NCBI RefSeq assembly: GCF_009754905.2
Contig: NZ_CP066775.1
Span: 1,302,001-1,366,000 of the forward strand
Direction of reading: 5' to 3'
Length of the DNA stretch: 64,000 nt
DNA from: Mucilaginibacter ginkgonis
GTDB lineage: Bacteria > Bacteroidota > Bacteroidia > Sphingobacteriales > Sphingobacteriaceae
Part shown: positions 9,975-17,923 of the stretch, one piece after another
How positions within the stretch are numbered: position 1 is the first letter of the stretch
Layout of the letters: each line of letters begins with the position of its first letter
The notes under the pieces: generated by a model
What the model saw: the letters and a program-made list of their open reading frames with translations, nothing else
What the model was told of the DNA's origin: nothing
Database searches by the model: none
Made by a program: the position numbers and the translations under genes

Positions 9975-10061
9975 GAATGATAGAATTAAAAAGCTATCAT
10001 CGCTACATCAGTCATCTTTTCCAGTATCTTTAAATGATAAATAGTGAAAATTCTATCATTC
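9975..10061. repeat. 13-bp inverted repeat in the grpE-dnaJ spacer
   Basis: GAATGATAGAATT at 9975-9987 is matched by its exact complement AATTCTATCATTC at 10049-10061, 61 bases apart. Further GATAGAATGA and ATCATTCTTTCATT copies lie alongside. It could form a stem between the two heat-shock genes, or be a decayed dispersed repeat. It lacks a U run for a terminator. Confidence 0.5.
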
Positions 10062-10086
10062 ACTAATTCAATCATTCTTTCATTTT

Positions 10087-10701
10087 CTACGCTCCAACAA
10101 CAACTTTGGCAAAGCGTATCACCTTTTCGTTTAAGTAATAACCTTTTTCTAACTCATCCACAACTTTACCTTTAAGGTCGTCAGAAGGGGCGGGGATGCT
10201 GGTTATCGCCTCGTGGATATCAGCGTCAAAAGGTACACCCTTGGCCTCCATCTCTGTAAGGCCTTTTGCAGCTAAAGCTTTCTTTAATTTATTTTGAATA
10301 AGCGCCACACCTTCTTTAACCGGGATGATGTCTGTCGCGGTATCCATTGCTTTTATAGCGCGCTCAAAATCATCCAATACCGGCAATAAAGCTGTAATGG
10401 TATCCTTGCCGGCATTAAGCCTTTCATCCGCACGCTCTTTGTTGGTACGGCGACGGAAATTGTCAAACTCGGCATACAGGCGCAGGTATTTGTCATTCGC
10501 GCTAACCAGGTCGGCTTTCAATTTATCTTCGGCAGACAATCCCTCAGTTTCCGGTTGCTCATCAGCAACAGGTGCTTGCGGATCAACGTTCAACTCTTCT
10601 TCTGCCGGGTTTTGTTCGTATTCGTTATTTTCTGTATTCACTGTATTTTTATTTGATGCCTTACCGGCTTTGTTGCGGTTAAGCATGTCCTTAAAATTCA
10701 T
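10087..10701 (-). CDS. grpE: Nucleotide exchange factor GrpE
   Basis: A 204-residue cytoplasmic protein that releases ADP from DnaK. The first 60 residues are low-complexity and acidic (NTVNTENNEYEQNPAEEELN), as is normal for GrpE. A long coiled coil follows (about 60-115, with LRLYAEFDNFRRRTNKER), then the beta domain with the conserved segment VPFDADIHEAI and the end VDELEKGYYLNEKVIRFAKVVV close to the GrpE signature. The start at 10701 is preceded by a 171-base region full of TGCCA/TGGCA palindromes. dnaJ follows on the same strand. Confidence 0.96.
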   Translation of the reverse strand: MNFKDMLNRNKAGKASNKNTVNTENNEYEQNPAEEELNVDPQAPVADEQPETEGLSAEDKLKADLVSANDKYLRLYAEFDNFRRRTNKERADERLNAGKDTITALLPVLDDFERAIKAMDTATDIIPVKEGVALIQNKLKKALAAKGLTEMEAKGVPFDADIHEAITSIPAPSDDLKGKVVDELEKGYYLNEKVIRFAKVVVGA

Positions 10702-10719
10702 GGTAATTGTTGCTAATCA

Positions 10720-10840
10720 AGTTTCCTGCCACCGGGTAAATCTTGCCACGTTGGCAGAGTTAGAAAAGTTGCAGTGGCAGCGTGGCAGTAGTAATATGCC
10801 ATCTGGCAACTATAAGGTAGTAGTGTCAGTTCAGGAAACT
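10720..10840 (-). promoter_or_regulatory. Nested palindrome cluster upstream of grpE (candidate heat-shock operator)
   Basis: The spacer before grpE holds TGCCA-cgt-TGGCA at 10744-10756, a direct repeat TGGCAG-cg-TGGCAG at 10775-10788, and TGCCA-tc-TGGCA at 10797-10808, all enclosed by a 9-bp inverted repeat (AGTTTCCTG 10720-10728 / CAGGAAACT 10832-10840). No CIRCE element and no clear TAnnTTTG box is seen. The position in front of a heat-shock gene suggests binding of a stress regulator, but the regulator is unknown. Confidence 0.5.
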
Positions 10841-10872
10841 GGTCTTATTACGATTGCTATTAAAAACTCCCA

Positions 10873-11556
10873 CTAATTAAACTGAACATCCTCCAATACT
10901 TTACCGTTTTCGCATTTGATGATACGCGATGGAAAAGCACGTATGATATGGTAATCATGTGTGGCAATCAGCACAGCGGTGCCTGACTGGCTGATCTGTT
11001 TCAGCAGCATTACGATCTCTTCGGATGTATCAGGGTCCAGGTTACCCGTAGGTTCGTCAGCCAGGATGATTTCAGGGTCATTGATCAATGCACGGGCAAT
11101 AACCACGCGCTGCTGTTCACCGCCCGAAAGCTCATGAGGCATCTTTTTTAATTTAGAACGAACGCCCACTTTTTCCAACACGTCGAGCGTGCGCTTGGCA
11201 ATTTCTGCCTTGTCTTTCCAGCCGGTGGCTTTCATCACAAACTCCAGGTTTTGCTCAACGGTACGGTCTGTCAGTAACTGAAAATCCTGGAAAACTATAC
11301 CCAGTTTGCGGCGCAGAAACGGCACCTCCTTTGATGGTAAATTCTTCAACTGATAGCCGCCCGCGTGCGCGTCGCCGGCAGAAACAGGCAGGTCACCGTA
11401 GATCACTTTAAGCAAGCTGCTTTTACCAGAGCCGGTCTGACCGATCAGCCAAACAAAATCGCCTTTGTCTATATGCAGGTCGACGTTTGAAAGCACCAGG
11501 TGCTTTTGCTGAAAAATATCGACGCCCTGTAGTTTTATAATAGAATTTCCAATCAT
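10873..11556 (-). CDS. ftsE: Cell-division ABC ATPase FtsE
   Basis: A 227-residue ATPase that with FtsX controls septal peptidoglycan hydrolases at the divisome. Walker A is GQTGSGKSS (about 36-44), the signature LSGGEQQR, Walker [14 protein letters not shown], and the switch segment IATHDYHI. Length and the GNLDPDTS segment match FtsE rather than a LolD or MacB ATPase, although these are close relatives. ftsX is not adjacent, which is usual in Bacteroidetes. It starts one base after the small unknown gene at 11558, so the two are translated from one message. Confidence 0.85.
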   Translation of the reverse strand: MIGNSIIKLQGVDIFQQKHLVLSNVDLHIDKGDFVWLIGQTGSGKSSLLKVIYGDLPVSAGDAHAGGYQLKNLPSKEVPFLRRKLGIVFQDFQLLTDRTVEQNLEFVMKATGWKDKAEIAKRTLDVLEKVGVRSKLKKMPHELSGGEQQRVVIARALINDPEIILADEPTGNLDPDTSEEIVMLLKQISQSGTAVLIATHDYHIIRAFPSRIIKCENGKVLEDVQFN

Positions 11557-11557
11557 C

Positions 11558-11767
11558 TTACAATTCGAGTTTTAATATGCGGCCAAATGGCAGTTCATTC
11601 ACCAGGCTCATGATCTGCTCGGCCTTGTCAGCCAAACCTATCTTGTCCAACGATTTCTCGGGCCTGTCTACCCTAAAGTAGGCCAGCAAAGTGAACTTGT
11701 CGTCGCGCAATTGTACATAATCAGGTATTTTGGCTACGCCTTTTACTTTAATGATGTACATGCCCAA
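11558..11767 (-). CDS. Small conserved hypothetical protein (69 aa)
   Basis: A 69-residue protein with no motif I recognise. It has mixed beta/alpha character: a basic-hydrophobic opening (MYIIKVKGVAKIPDYVQLRDD), then FTLLAYFRVDR and a helix ending in NELPFGRILKLEL. No signal peptide, membrane segment or cysteine. The next ATG (MYIIKV) two codons in is an equally good start. Its tight placement between the acyl-CoA reductase gene (13 bases upstream) and ftsE (1 base) supports real translation. Function unknown. Confidence 0.75.
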   Translation of the reverse strand: MGMYIIKVKGVAKIPDYVQLRDDKFTLLAYFRVDRPEKSLDKIGLADKAEQIMSLVNELPFGRILKLEL

Positions 11768-11780
11768 AGATATTGTTATT

Positions 11781-12803
11781 TTAAAGACTGCACAAGAATT
11801 GCATGGTGTCTACACCGTCTGCATAGTCCCATAAACGCGGTGCCTGGCTGTTACCAAAGTCGACCACCTGGTTGCTAATTCCACCTGCAACTTTACCCAC
11901 AACACACTGGATCTGGTCTTCCTGTTCCCGAAGGATGGTTATCGCATCGTCAAGGGTTTCATAATACCTAAAATAAACCACCGCAAGGGGCGAGGCTATA
12001 CGTTCATCTTCTTTTAACAGCAAAAAGCCATTATCGAGATGTTTGTCGCGGTTCACCAGGTAAATGGCTTTATTGTAGTCGTAATTATTGTTGTATTTAC
12101 TGTGCATAGCAACAGTCTCAAATTGTTGTATCCCCTCAAAAAAGGAATCGAATTTATAATCTTTAGGCACCAACAAGGCAGATACGTTGCGGCACCCCAG
12201 ACCAAAGTAGTCGAATATGTCATGACCAAGCGCTGCAAAATCTTCGGCGGCTTCAAAACCCGTAAGTAAAGCCACACTGTTGCGGTTTTTACGGATGATA
12301 TTCGGCACTTTGCCGAAGTAATAATCAAAATACCTGCTGGTGTTGTTACTGCCGGTGGCTATCACGGCGTCGAAACCGGTTAACCGGTCAGTATAAATGA
12401 CACGATCTTTTAGTAACGGTGCGATCTCAAATAATAACTGAAGAACATATTTAATTAGGCGGTCGTCTTGCGATGATGGTTTGATTAGCGCGGTGTTGCC
12501 GCTGGCCAATACGCACAAGATATCGTGAAACCCTACCAGCGGAATGTTTCCTGCCAGGATGAGGCCAACTTTTTTAGGTACGTGGTCTTTTATATCGAAA
12601 CTGTGTAACCATTGCTGCAAGTCTGCTTCATTGAGCATTTTGCCTGTTGCTGTGATTGCATGCTCAACGTTTTCTGTCGTAAACCAAGGATTACGAAAAG
12701 CCTCGTTTTGAATAAGCGACGACAAGTTATCATCGGGCAATAAAAGCCTGTTACCCAACTGGCTGAAGGCTTGTACGAGGTAATTTTTATCTGTGGCTGA
12801 CAT
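11781..12803 (-). CDS. Acyl-CoA reductase (LuxC-like)
   Basis: A 340-residue aldehyde-dehydrogenase-fold protein related to LuxC, which reduces activated fatty acids to aldehydes with NADPH. Visible features are the cofactor-binding region GLILAGNIPLVGFHD, the helix segment NTALIKPSSQDD, and LGCRNVSALLVPKDY, where the Cys is the expected acyl-thioester nucleophile. It lacks the luxD/luxE partners, so it is not a bioluminescence gene; in Bacteroidetes such lone genes are common near ftsE. It is divergent from the ferredoxin gene, with 90 bases between. The physiological acyl substrate is not known. Confidence 0.82.
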   Translation of the reverse strand: MSATDKNYLVQAFSQLGNRLLLPDDNLSSLIQNEAFRNPWFTTENVEHAITATGKMLNEADLQQWLHSFDIKDHVPKKVGLILAGNIPLVGFHDILCVLASGNTALIKPSSQDDRLIKYVLQLLFEIAPLLKDRVIYTDRLTGFDAVIATGSNNTSRYFDYYFGKVPNIIRKNRNSVALLTGFEAAEDFAALGHDIFDYFGLGCRNVSALLVPKDYKFDSFFEGIQQFETVAMHSKYNNNYDYNKAIYLVNRDKHLDNGFLLLKEDERIASPLAVVYFRYYETLDDAITILREQEDQIQCVVGKVAGGISNQVVDFGNSQAPRLWDYADGVDTMQFLCSL

Positions 12804-12817
12804 TACGGCGAAGTATG

Positions 12818-12851
12818 TTGAAACCCTTAACGGGCTTTTTTGTTATATTTG
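12818..12851 (+). promoter_or_regulatory. Candidate promoter of the ferredoxin gene
   Basis: TTG at 12818-12820 and TATATTTG at 12844-12851 fit the -33 / -7 elements of Bacteroidetes promoters (TTG and TAnnTTTG). The spacing of 23 bases is at the long end. Transcription would begin near 12858, about 36 bases before the ATG. Confidence 0.55.
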
Positions 12852-12893
12852 CGGCTGCAAAGGTAACTGAGAATATAAGACTTTAAGAATAAT

Positions 12894-13247
12894 ATGGCGA
12901 TTAAAATCACCGATGAATGTATAAACTGCGGAGCTTGCGAACCCGAGTGCCCTAACAATGCCATCTATGATGCTGGTGCTACATGGCGCTTTTCTGACGG
13001 CACCGGTTTAAGGGGTGTGATAGACTTTGGCGATGGCAATACCCTTGATGCCGGCGAGACACAGGCTGCGTTAAGCGACGATATTTACTACATAGTTCCG
13101 GACAAATGTACAGAGTGTGTTGGCTTCCATGACGAACCGCAGTGTGCTGCTGTTTGCCCTGTTGACTGCTGCGTAGACGACGAAGATATTCGCGAAAGCA
13201 AGGAAGAACTGCTGGCCAAGAAAGATTGGCTGCACATGGGCGAGTAA
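12894..13247 (+). CDS. 4Fe-4S dicluster ferredoxin
   Basis: A 117-residue electron carrier. The first cluster motif is CINCGACEPECP near residue 10; the second is CTECVGFHDEPQCAAVCPVDCC near residue 82. The wider spacing in the second motif is the hallmark of the bacterial Alvin-type 2[4Fe-4S] ferredoxins (FdxA/YfhL-like). Between them lies an insert of about 50 residues typical of Bacteroidetes versions. Eight cluster cysteines are present, with one extra in CC. It is monocistronic, with its own promoter box and a terminator downstream. The redox partner is unknown. Confidence 0.92.
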   Translation: MAIKITDECINCGACEPECPNNAIYDAGATWRFSDGTGLRGVIDFGDGNTLDAGETQAALSDDIYYIVPDKCTECVGFHDEPQCAAVCPVDCCVDDEDIRESKEELLAKKDWLHMGE

Positions 13248-13291
13248 TAGCCTCACCTCAGCCGTCTCCGAAAGAGAGGGAGTTGATATTT

Positions 13292-13322
13292 AAAGGGAAC
13301 ACAATTTGTGTTCCCTTTTTTG
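13292..13322 (+). terminator. Rho-independent terminator after the ferredoxin gene
   Basis: The inverted repeat GGGAACACAA / TTGTGTTCCC around a single central T, flanked by AAA on the left and a run of seven T on the right, gives a stable hairpin with a U tract 45 bases after the stop codon. Confidence 0.85.
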
Positions 13323-13386
13323 TTTCTCGAGGTTTGCCTTTGTCCTGCTTCTTGTCCGTTACTTCTTGTTTCTATAACTTAGCCCT

Positions 13387-14157
13387 ATGGAATACGGCAT
13401 TTGCACATTACCTATTATCCCGATGCGGGCGGCCCCTTCAGAGAAAAGCGAAATGGTTTCGCAACTGCTCTTTGGTGAAATTTACCAGCTAATTCCGCAT
13501 ACAGAAGGTGAGCAGAAGAACTGGGTGTACGTGAGTGCTCTGCACGATGGGTACGAGGGCTGGATCAGCCGCAACCAGGTAACTTTAGCTGATACCGTTG
13601 CTTATGATAGTTACCAAAATAGCAATGTGCTTACAACAAAGCCGGTTAGCGCCCTGGTAAAACAGAGCGATGGCTCGTTGATCTATATCCCTTTTGGCAG
13701 TTCTCTGTCCGGGCTTAATGAAAATAAATTAGCATTGGCGACTGAGCAGTATGATGTTAGTAACGTTGACGCTAACAAAGGCGATGTCTTATCGCTAGCG
13801 CAAACATTCTTAAACACACCTTACCTTTGGGGTGGCCGAACACACTTTGGCATAGACTGCTCGGGATTGGTGCAGGCTGTTTTCCGTCAGCAAGGGATCA
13901 ACCTTAAAAGAGATGCTTACCTGCAAGCCGAAGAAGGCTCAACAGTTGATTTTTTAGCCGAAGTTAAGCCCGGTGATGTTGCATTTTTTGACAATGATGA
14001 GGGGCGCATCACCCACGTGGGCATCCTGATGAGCCAGGATAAGATCATACATTCATCGGGGCGTGTTAAGATCGAGCATATCGACACGCAGGGCATCTAT
14101 TCTGAAGAGTTTAAGAAGTATACGCACAAGCTGCGCATTATTAAACGTTTTGCTTAA
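13387..14157 (+). CDS. NlpC/P60 (C40) peptidoglycan endopeptidase with SH3-like N-terminus
   Basis: A 256-residue cysteine peptidase expected to cut gamma-D-glutamyl-diaminopimelate links in wall peptides. The N-terminal 110 residues resemble bacterial SH3 domains (PMRAAPSEKSEMVSQLLFGE, WVYVSALHDGYEGWI). The catalytic domain begins at about 135 with YLWGGRTHFGIDCSGLVQ (nucleophile Cys) and continues to THVGILM (catalytic His) and IIHSSGRV. No signal peptide is visible at this start, so it may act in the cytoplasm on recycled peptides, as YkfC-type enzymes do. The stop overlaps the convergent WD40 gene by four bases. Confidence 0.88.
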   Translation: MEYGICTLPIIPMRAAPSEKSEMVSQLLFGEIYQLIPHTEGEQKNWVYVSALHDGYEGWISRNQVTLADTVAYDSYQNSNVLTTKPVSALVKQSDGSLIYIPFGSSLSGLNENKLALATEQYDVSNVDANKGDVLSLAQTFLNTPYLWGGRTHFGIDCSGLVQAVFRQQGINLKRDAYLQAEEGSTVDFLAEVKPGDVAFFDNDEGRITHVGILMSQDKIIHSSGRVKIEHIDTQGIYSEEFKKYTHKLRIIKRFA

Positions 14158-15056
14158 AAGCCGATATCCCAAACTTTTACCAATTTGTCGTCGCCTACAG
14201 AGATGAGCTGATCGCCGTTCCATGCAAGTTTATTGACCGATAAATGGTGACTTGGATATCCTTTTTCGCGGCTGATGATCTTGTATAGTTTAAAATCGTC
14301 GCTGCCCCATATCTTAATGCTTTTATCCATACTGGCGCTGGCAAAATATGGCCGGGTTGGATGTTGCATTATGTGATTTATCGCAAAGAGGTGCGCAGGA
14401 ATATTTTTAACCGGCTCAAAAGTATTCACATCCCAAATCTTGATTTGCGCATCGCGTGCCCCCGAAAGAATGTACTGGCCTGTATTATTAAATTCTGTTG
14501 TAAAAACCGCCATGGTGTGACCCGTTAATTCCGCCACAGATGAATAATCTTCGGTGTGGTAAATACGTACAATATTGTCGCGGCAGCCTAAAGCCATAAG
14601 TTTATTATCAGGTGAAATAGCGATTGAGCGCACCGTATCCGCAGAAACTTTTAATACGTGCAGCAGATTTAGCTTGTTAATATCCCAGATGGAAACGGTG
14701 CCATCTTCGGATGCGATCAGCAATTCTTTCTTGTGGGCAAGGTATTTAATATCAAATACTGATTTGGTGTGATGCCTCAATTGCATAACTACCTTTTGTT
14801 CAATAAAGTTGAAAACTAGAACTTCGCCGCTGCGAAGCCCGGTAATCATTAGTGGCAAACCTTCGGGGCAGCAAATAGCATAGACAGACGCCCGCACCGG
14901 GAACATCACTTTAATAAATTGTTGCTTAGCTAAGCTCCATTCTACCAGTCCTTTGTCATTGCCTGCAGTAAATAAGATGCCTGGCTTTTGTGAAAGTGAC
15001 GCAGCAAATATCGGGTTCTGATGCCCGCTAAGCTCAAAGGCTAATTTGGCTTCCAT
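14154..15056 (-). CDS. WD40 repeat protein
   Basis: A 300-residue single-domain beta propeller. About seven repeats can be followed, with recurring WD-type ends such as GTVSIWDINK, AQIKIWDVNT, KSIKIWGSDD and the final KLVKVWDIGF, and GH-type starts (LTGHTMAVFTTEF). There is no signal peptide or enzymatic motif, so it is a cytoplasmic scaffold or binding protein of unknown partner. It lies six bases upstream-to-downstream after hisIE on the same strand, and so may be the last gene of the histidine transcript; nothing links it functionally to histidine. Confidence 0.88.
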   Translation of the reverse strand: MEAKLAFELSGHQNPIFAASLSQKPGILFTAGNDKGLVEWSLAKQQFIKVMFPVRASVYAICCPEGLPLMITGLRSGEVLVFNFIEQKVVMQLRHHTKSVFDIKYLAHKKELLIASEDGTVSIWDINKLNLLHVLKVSADTVRSIAISPDNKLMALGCRDNIVRIYHTEDYSSVAELTGHTMAVFTTEFNNTGQYILSGARDAQIKIWDVNTFEPVKNIPAHLFAINHIMQHPTRPYFASASMDKSIKIWGSDDFKLYKIISREKGYPSHHLSVNKLAWNGDQLISVGDDKLVKVWDIGF

Positions 15057-15062
15057 TTAAGA

Positions 15063-15674
15063 TCAGTGCCCGCTTTTGGGTGCCTTTACAGCGTGGCGTG
15101 CCTCAAGGTTCTTAGCAATGGTCTCTAAGGTTAAACCCTTTTCGCGCAGGAGCATTAATAGGTGAAAAACCAAATCTGAGGACTCATTGATCAAGTCGGT
15201 ATCAGTTTCTGCCAGCGCAGCTATAACCGTCTCTACCGCCTCTTCGCCCACTTTTTGCGCAACTTTATTTAAGCCTTTGCCGTGCAGCTTATTCACATAG
15301 GAGCCTTCAACCGGGTTGTCAAAGCGGTCGGCAATAATGTGTTCTAATTTCAGGATAAAGTTTTGGTTATAACCGGTATTAAAACAGCTGCGCGACCCTG
15401 TATGGCAGGTTGGCCCATCGGGTTTTACTTTGATCAAAAGGCTGTCGTTATCGCAATCAATATCAATGCTTTGCACATGCAAAAAATTACCACTTGTTTC
15501 ACCCTTTGTCCACAGGCGGTTCTTAGTACGCGAAAAGAACGTGACCTTATGCTCTTTAACCGTTTGATCATATGCTTCGGCGTTCATATAGCCCACCATC
15601 AGCACTTCTAAGGTTTGCGCGTCTTGTATAACGGTTGGCACAAGTCCGCCGGCTTTATTAAAGTCTATTTGCAT
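15063..15674 (-). CDS. hisIE: Bifunctional phosphoribosyl-AMP cyclohydrolase / phosphoribosyl-ATP pyrophosphatase
   Basis: A 203-residue fusion doing steps 2 and 3 of histidine synthesis. Residues 1-105 are the HisI cyclohydrolase domain with DCDNDSLLIKV and CHTGSRSCF supplying the zinc and metal ligands. Residues from about 110 are the HisE pyrophosphohydrolase, all-helical, with GEEAVETVIAAL and the acidic pair ESSDLVFHLL. Both halves have their key residues. It is the last his gene, nine bases after hisF. Confidence 0.95.
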   Translation of the reverse strand: MQIDFNKAGGLVPTVIQDAQTLEVLMVGYMNAEAYDQTVKEHKVTFFSRTKNRLWTKGETSGNFLHVQSIDIDCDNDSLLIKVKPDGPTCHTGSRSCFNTGYNQNFILKLEHIIADRFDNPVEGSYVNKLHGKGLNKVAQKVGEEAVETVIAALAETDTDLINESSDLVFHLLMLLREKGLTLETIAKNLEARHAVKAPKSGH

Positions 15675-15682
15675 TGAAATTA

Positions 15683-16435
15683 TTATCTAACATTAATGTT
15701 GTGTTGGCTAAGCGTGGTCTTTAAGTCAGGTATCAATATTTCGCCGTAGTGAAACACAGAAGCAGCCAACGCCGCGTCCACATTCGTTTTCTCAAACACA
15801 TCTACAAAGTGTTGCACGGTGCCTGCACCACCGGAAGCAATAACCGGAATATTTACCGCGTCATTAACCACCTTTAGCAGATTATTATCAAACCCTGCTT
15901 TTGTGCCATCGTGATCCATAGAAGTAAGCAGGATTTCGCCCGCACCACGATTCTCAGCTTCTCTAATCCAGCTTAAAGTTTCTTTATCTGTGGGCACGCG
16001 GCCGCCGTTTAGATGAACAATATTGCTGTTACCGTCGTGTCGGGTATCAACCGCTACAACTACAAATTGCACCCCAAATGCTTTTGCCAGATCATCTATC
16101 AATTGCGGGTTGCGTACTGCTGCAGAATTGATCGAAATCTTATCCGCCCCCGCATTTAATAGCGCGTCTGCATCTGCGATCTCGTTGATGCCTCCGCCAA
16201 TGGTAAACGGAATGTTTATTTGCCTGGCAACGGCTTTAACCAAATCGACCATTGTTTTGCGGCGCTCGTGGGTCGCGGTTATATCCAGAAATACCAGTTC
16301 GTCGGCACCCTGATGCGAATAGTTCCATGCCAGTTCAACGGGGTCGCCGGCATCGCGCAAGTCAACAAAGTTTACACCTTTAACAGTGCGGCCATCCTTT
16401 ACATCAAGGCAGGGAATGATTCGTTTGGCAAGCAT
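15683..16435 (-). CDS. hisF: Imidazole glycerol phosphate synthase cyclase subunit HisF
   Basis: A 250-residue TIM barrel that closes the imidazole ring using ammonia from HisH, giving imidazole glycerol phosphate and AICAR. It opens with [21 protein letters not shown], in which the Asp is the first catalytic acid; the second is in [13 protein letters not shown]. Phosphate-binding loops are GGGI and ASGGAG. The ATG overlaps the last base of hisA (16435), so translation is coupled, as expected for consecutive steps. The length is normal for the family. Confidence 0.97.
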   Translation of the reverse strand: MLAKRIIPCLDVKDGRTVKGVNFVDLRDAGDPVELAWNYSHQGADELVFLDITATHERRKTMVDLVKAVARQINIPFTIGGGINEIADADALLNAGADKISINSAAVRNPQLIDDLAKAFGVQFVVVAVDTRHDGNSNIVHLNGGRVPTDKETLSWIREAENRGAGEILLTSMDHDGTKAGFDNNLLKVVNDAVNIPVIASGGAGTVQHFVDVFEKTNVDAALAASVFHYGEILIPDLKTTLSQHNINVR

Positions 16436-17184
16436 TATATAGATACCAAAGCCTGCAAGTTCCAGTTTTTCACTTCTTCTATGGTGATCCGGTTTTCGTA
16501 AATGGCTTTTCCAACCACACAGCTTTCCACCCTAATTTTGTTTAATTGTTCTATGTCTTTCATAGAACTCACACCGCCGGACGCGATCAGTTTTATAAAA
16601 GGGGAGTGGTCGAGCAATTTCTCGTAAAGTTCAATCCCGGCACCACCCAATTTCCCGTCTTTGTCAATATCGGTGCATAAGAATCTAAAAAAGCCTAAAG
16701 ACAAGCATTTATCTACATAATCGATCAATTTAACGGGCGAACTTTCCATCCAGCCCGAATATTTGATCACTTCGTCTAACACATCAATAGCGATAACTAC
16801 CTGGTTTGCCTGTTTCTCTTTCACACACAGCGCCTCACTCAACTCACCTAAAAAAGCGGGGTTTGTAATGGCTTGAGTGCCGACAATAACCCTGTGGACG
16901 CCGGCGCCGATCAACTCTTTAACTTTTTCGATTGTCCGCACGCCGCCACCGTATTGTACCTTCATATCTGTTTTTTTGATGATATTAAACAGATATTCCT
17001 GGTTGCTGAAATCGCCTTTGGCGCCGTTAAGATCTATGATGTGGATAAAGTTGGTGCCGTGCGATTGATACCGCTCTATCATTTCTTCAAGCGTGACATC
17101 GTAATTGGTGATTTGGTTATAGTCGCCCTCGCGCAGGCGCACCACTTTTTTATCTAATATATCTATTGCCGGAATGATGTACAT
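16435..17184 (-). CDS. hisA: ProFAR isomerase HisA
   Basis: A 249-residue TIM barrel that isomerises the aminoaldose ProFAR to the aminoketose PRFAR. The N-terminal motif is [15 protein letters not shown] with the catalytic Asp, and the second acid sits in [12 protein letters not shown]. Phosphate loops are YGGGVR and ASGGVSS. It lies between hisH (three-base gap) and hisF (one-base overlap), in the standard order H-A-F. Confidence 0.96.
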   Translation of the reverse strand: MYIIPAIDILDKKVVRLREGDYNQITNYDVTLEEMIERYQSHGTNFIHIIDLNGAKGDFSNQEYLFNIIKKTDMKVQYGGGVRTIEKVKELIGAGVHRVIVGTQAITNPAFLGELSEALCVKEKQANQVVIAIDVLDEVIKYSGWMESSPVKLIDYVDKCLSLGFFRFLCTDIDKDGKLGGAGIELYEKLLDHSPFIKLIASGGVSSMKDIEQLNKIRVESCVVGKAIYENRITIEEVKNWNLQALVSI

Positions 17185-17187
17185 AGG

Positions 17188-17871
17188 TTAAAGTTTTGAA
17201 AAGTTTTTTAACAGCATTTCACCGTACTCGCCCGATTTTTCGGGGTGAAATTGAACGCCATAAAAATTGTTATACCAAATTGATGCCGAAAATTTATCGA
17301 TGTAATTTGTTGATGCTAAAGTATATGCATCTGTATGTTCTATAAAATATGAATGCACGTAATAAAAATGTGTACCGTTGGGTATGCCTGCAAACAGTGG
17401 ATTGTCTTGTTGCTGCGAAACGTTGTTCCATCCCGTGTGAGGTACTTTGTAACCTTCGGTGTCTTTAAATTTCAAAGTTTTAACAGGGATGATGTTTAAA
17501 AGATCGGCGTCACCTTCTTCTGAGTGGGCAGTAAGCAATTGCATGCCAACACATACACCCAAAGTTGGCTTGGTGAGCGATTTAATTTTAGGCACTAATC
17601 CTGTTTGTTGAAGCTTTGCCATGGCAGCACCTGCGTGACCTACACCAGGAATTATATAGCGATCAAACTGATCAAAATCTTCCTCGCGGTTAATCATGCC
17701 ATAGCTGATGCCCAGCCTGTCTAACGCAGAAGTAAGCGAGAAGATATTACCGGCGCCGTAATTGATAATACCTATGCCGCCAGAGGCGGAATCCTTATTA
17801 TGGTTTCTAATATTTTCCATATCCATCTTGTCATTGCGAGCCGCTTGCGGCGGGGCAATCTCATAGGACAA
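17188..17871 (-). CDS. hisH: Imidazole glycerol phosphate synthase glutaminase subunit HisH
   Basis: A class I glutamine amidotransferase feeding ammonia to HisF. The domain proper begins at GIGIINYGAGNIFSL; the oxyanion region is PGVGHAG, the nucleophile Cys is in GVCVGMQL and the His/Glu pair in QFHPEKSGE. The longest frame, from 17871, adds 15 residues (MSYEIAPPQAARNDK) that are encoded by an intergenic palindromic repeat at 17828-17908. The start is more likely ATG at 17826 or 17820, giving about 210-212 residues. Only the short forms match normal HisH length near 200. Confidence 0.93.
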   Translation of the reverse strand: MSYEIAPPQAARNDKMDMENIRNHNKDSASGGIGIINYGAGNIFSLTSALDRLGISYGMINREEDFDQFDRYIIPGVGHAGAAMAKLQQTGLVPKIKSLTKPTLGVCVGMQLLTAHSEEGDADLLNIIPVKTLKFKDTEGYKVPHTGWNNVSQQQDNPLFAGIPNGTHFYYVHSYFIEHTDAYTLASTNYIDKFSASIWYNNFYGVQFHPEKSGEYGEMLLKNFSKL

Positions 17872-17908
17872 TTTTATGCTGAGATTGCTTCGTGCCTCGC
17901 AATGACAA
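17828..17908. repeat. Dispersed palindromic repeat, GTCATTGCGAGG family, copy 1
   Basis: An 81-bp element in the hisB-hisH spacer with perfect 13-bp ends (TTGTCATTGCGAG / CTCGCAATGACAA) and an inner pair GGCAATCTCA / TGAGATTGCT. Its right two thirds are nearly identical to the copy at 22144-22223. It contains no gene and overlaps the doubtful N-terminal extension of hisH. It would fold into a long stem in the his mRNA. Confidence 0.9.
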
Positions 17909-17923
17909 ATTTGTTTAGACTTT

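Noticed and set aside
10325-10876. A 183-residue frame antisense to grpE and its upstream region
   Set aside because: It covers the strongly supported grpE gene in the opposite sense and shows low-complexity Ser/Ala-rich sequence, the usual shadow of an acidic gene.
11781-12803. Bioluminescence gene luxC
   Set aside because: No luxA, luxB, luxD or luxE nearby; lone LuxC-like reductases are common in Bacteroidetes.
13226-13492. An 88-residue frame across the ferredoxin terminator
   Set aside because: It reads through a clear terminator and into the NlpC/P60 gene out of frame.
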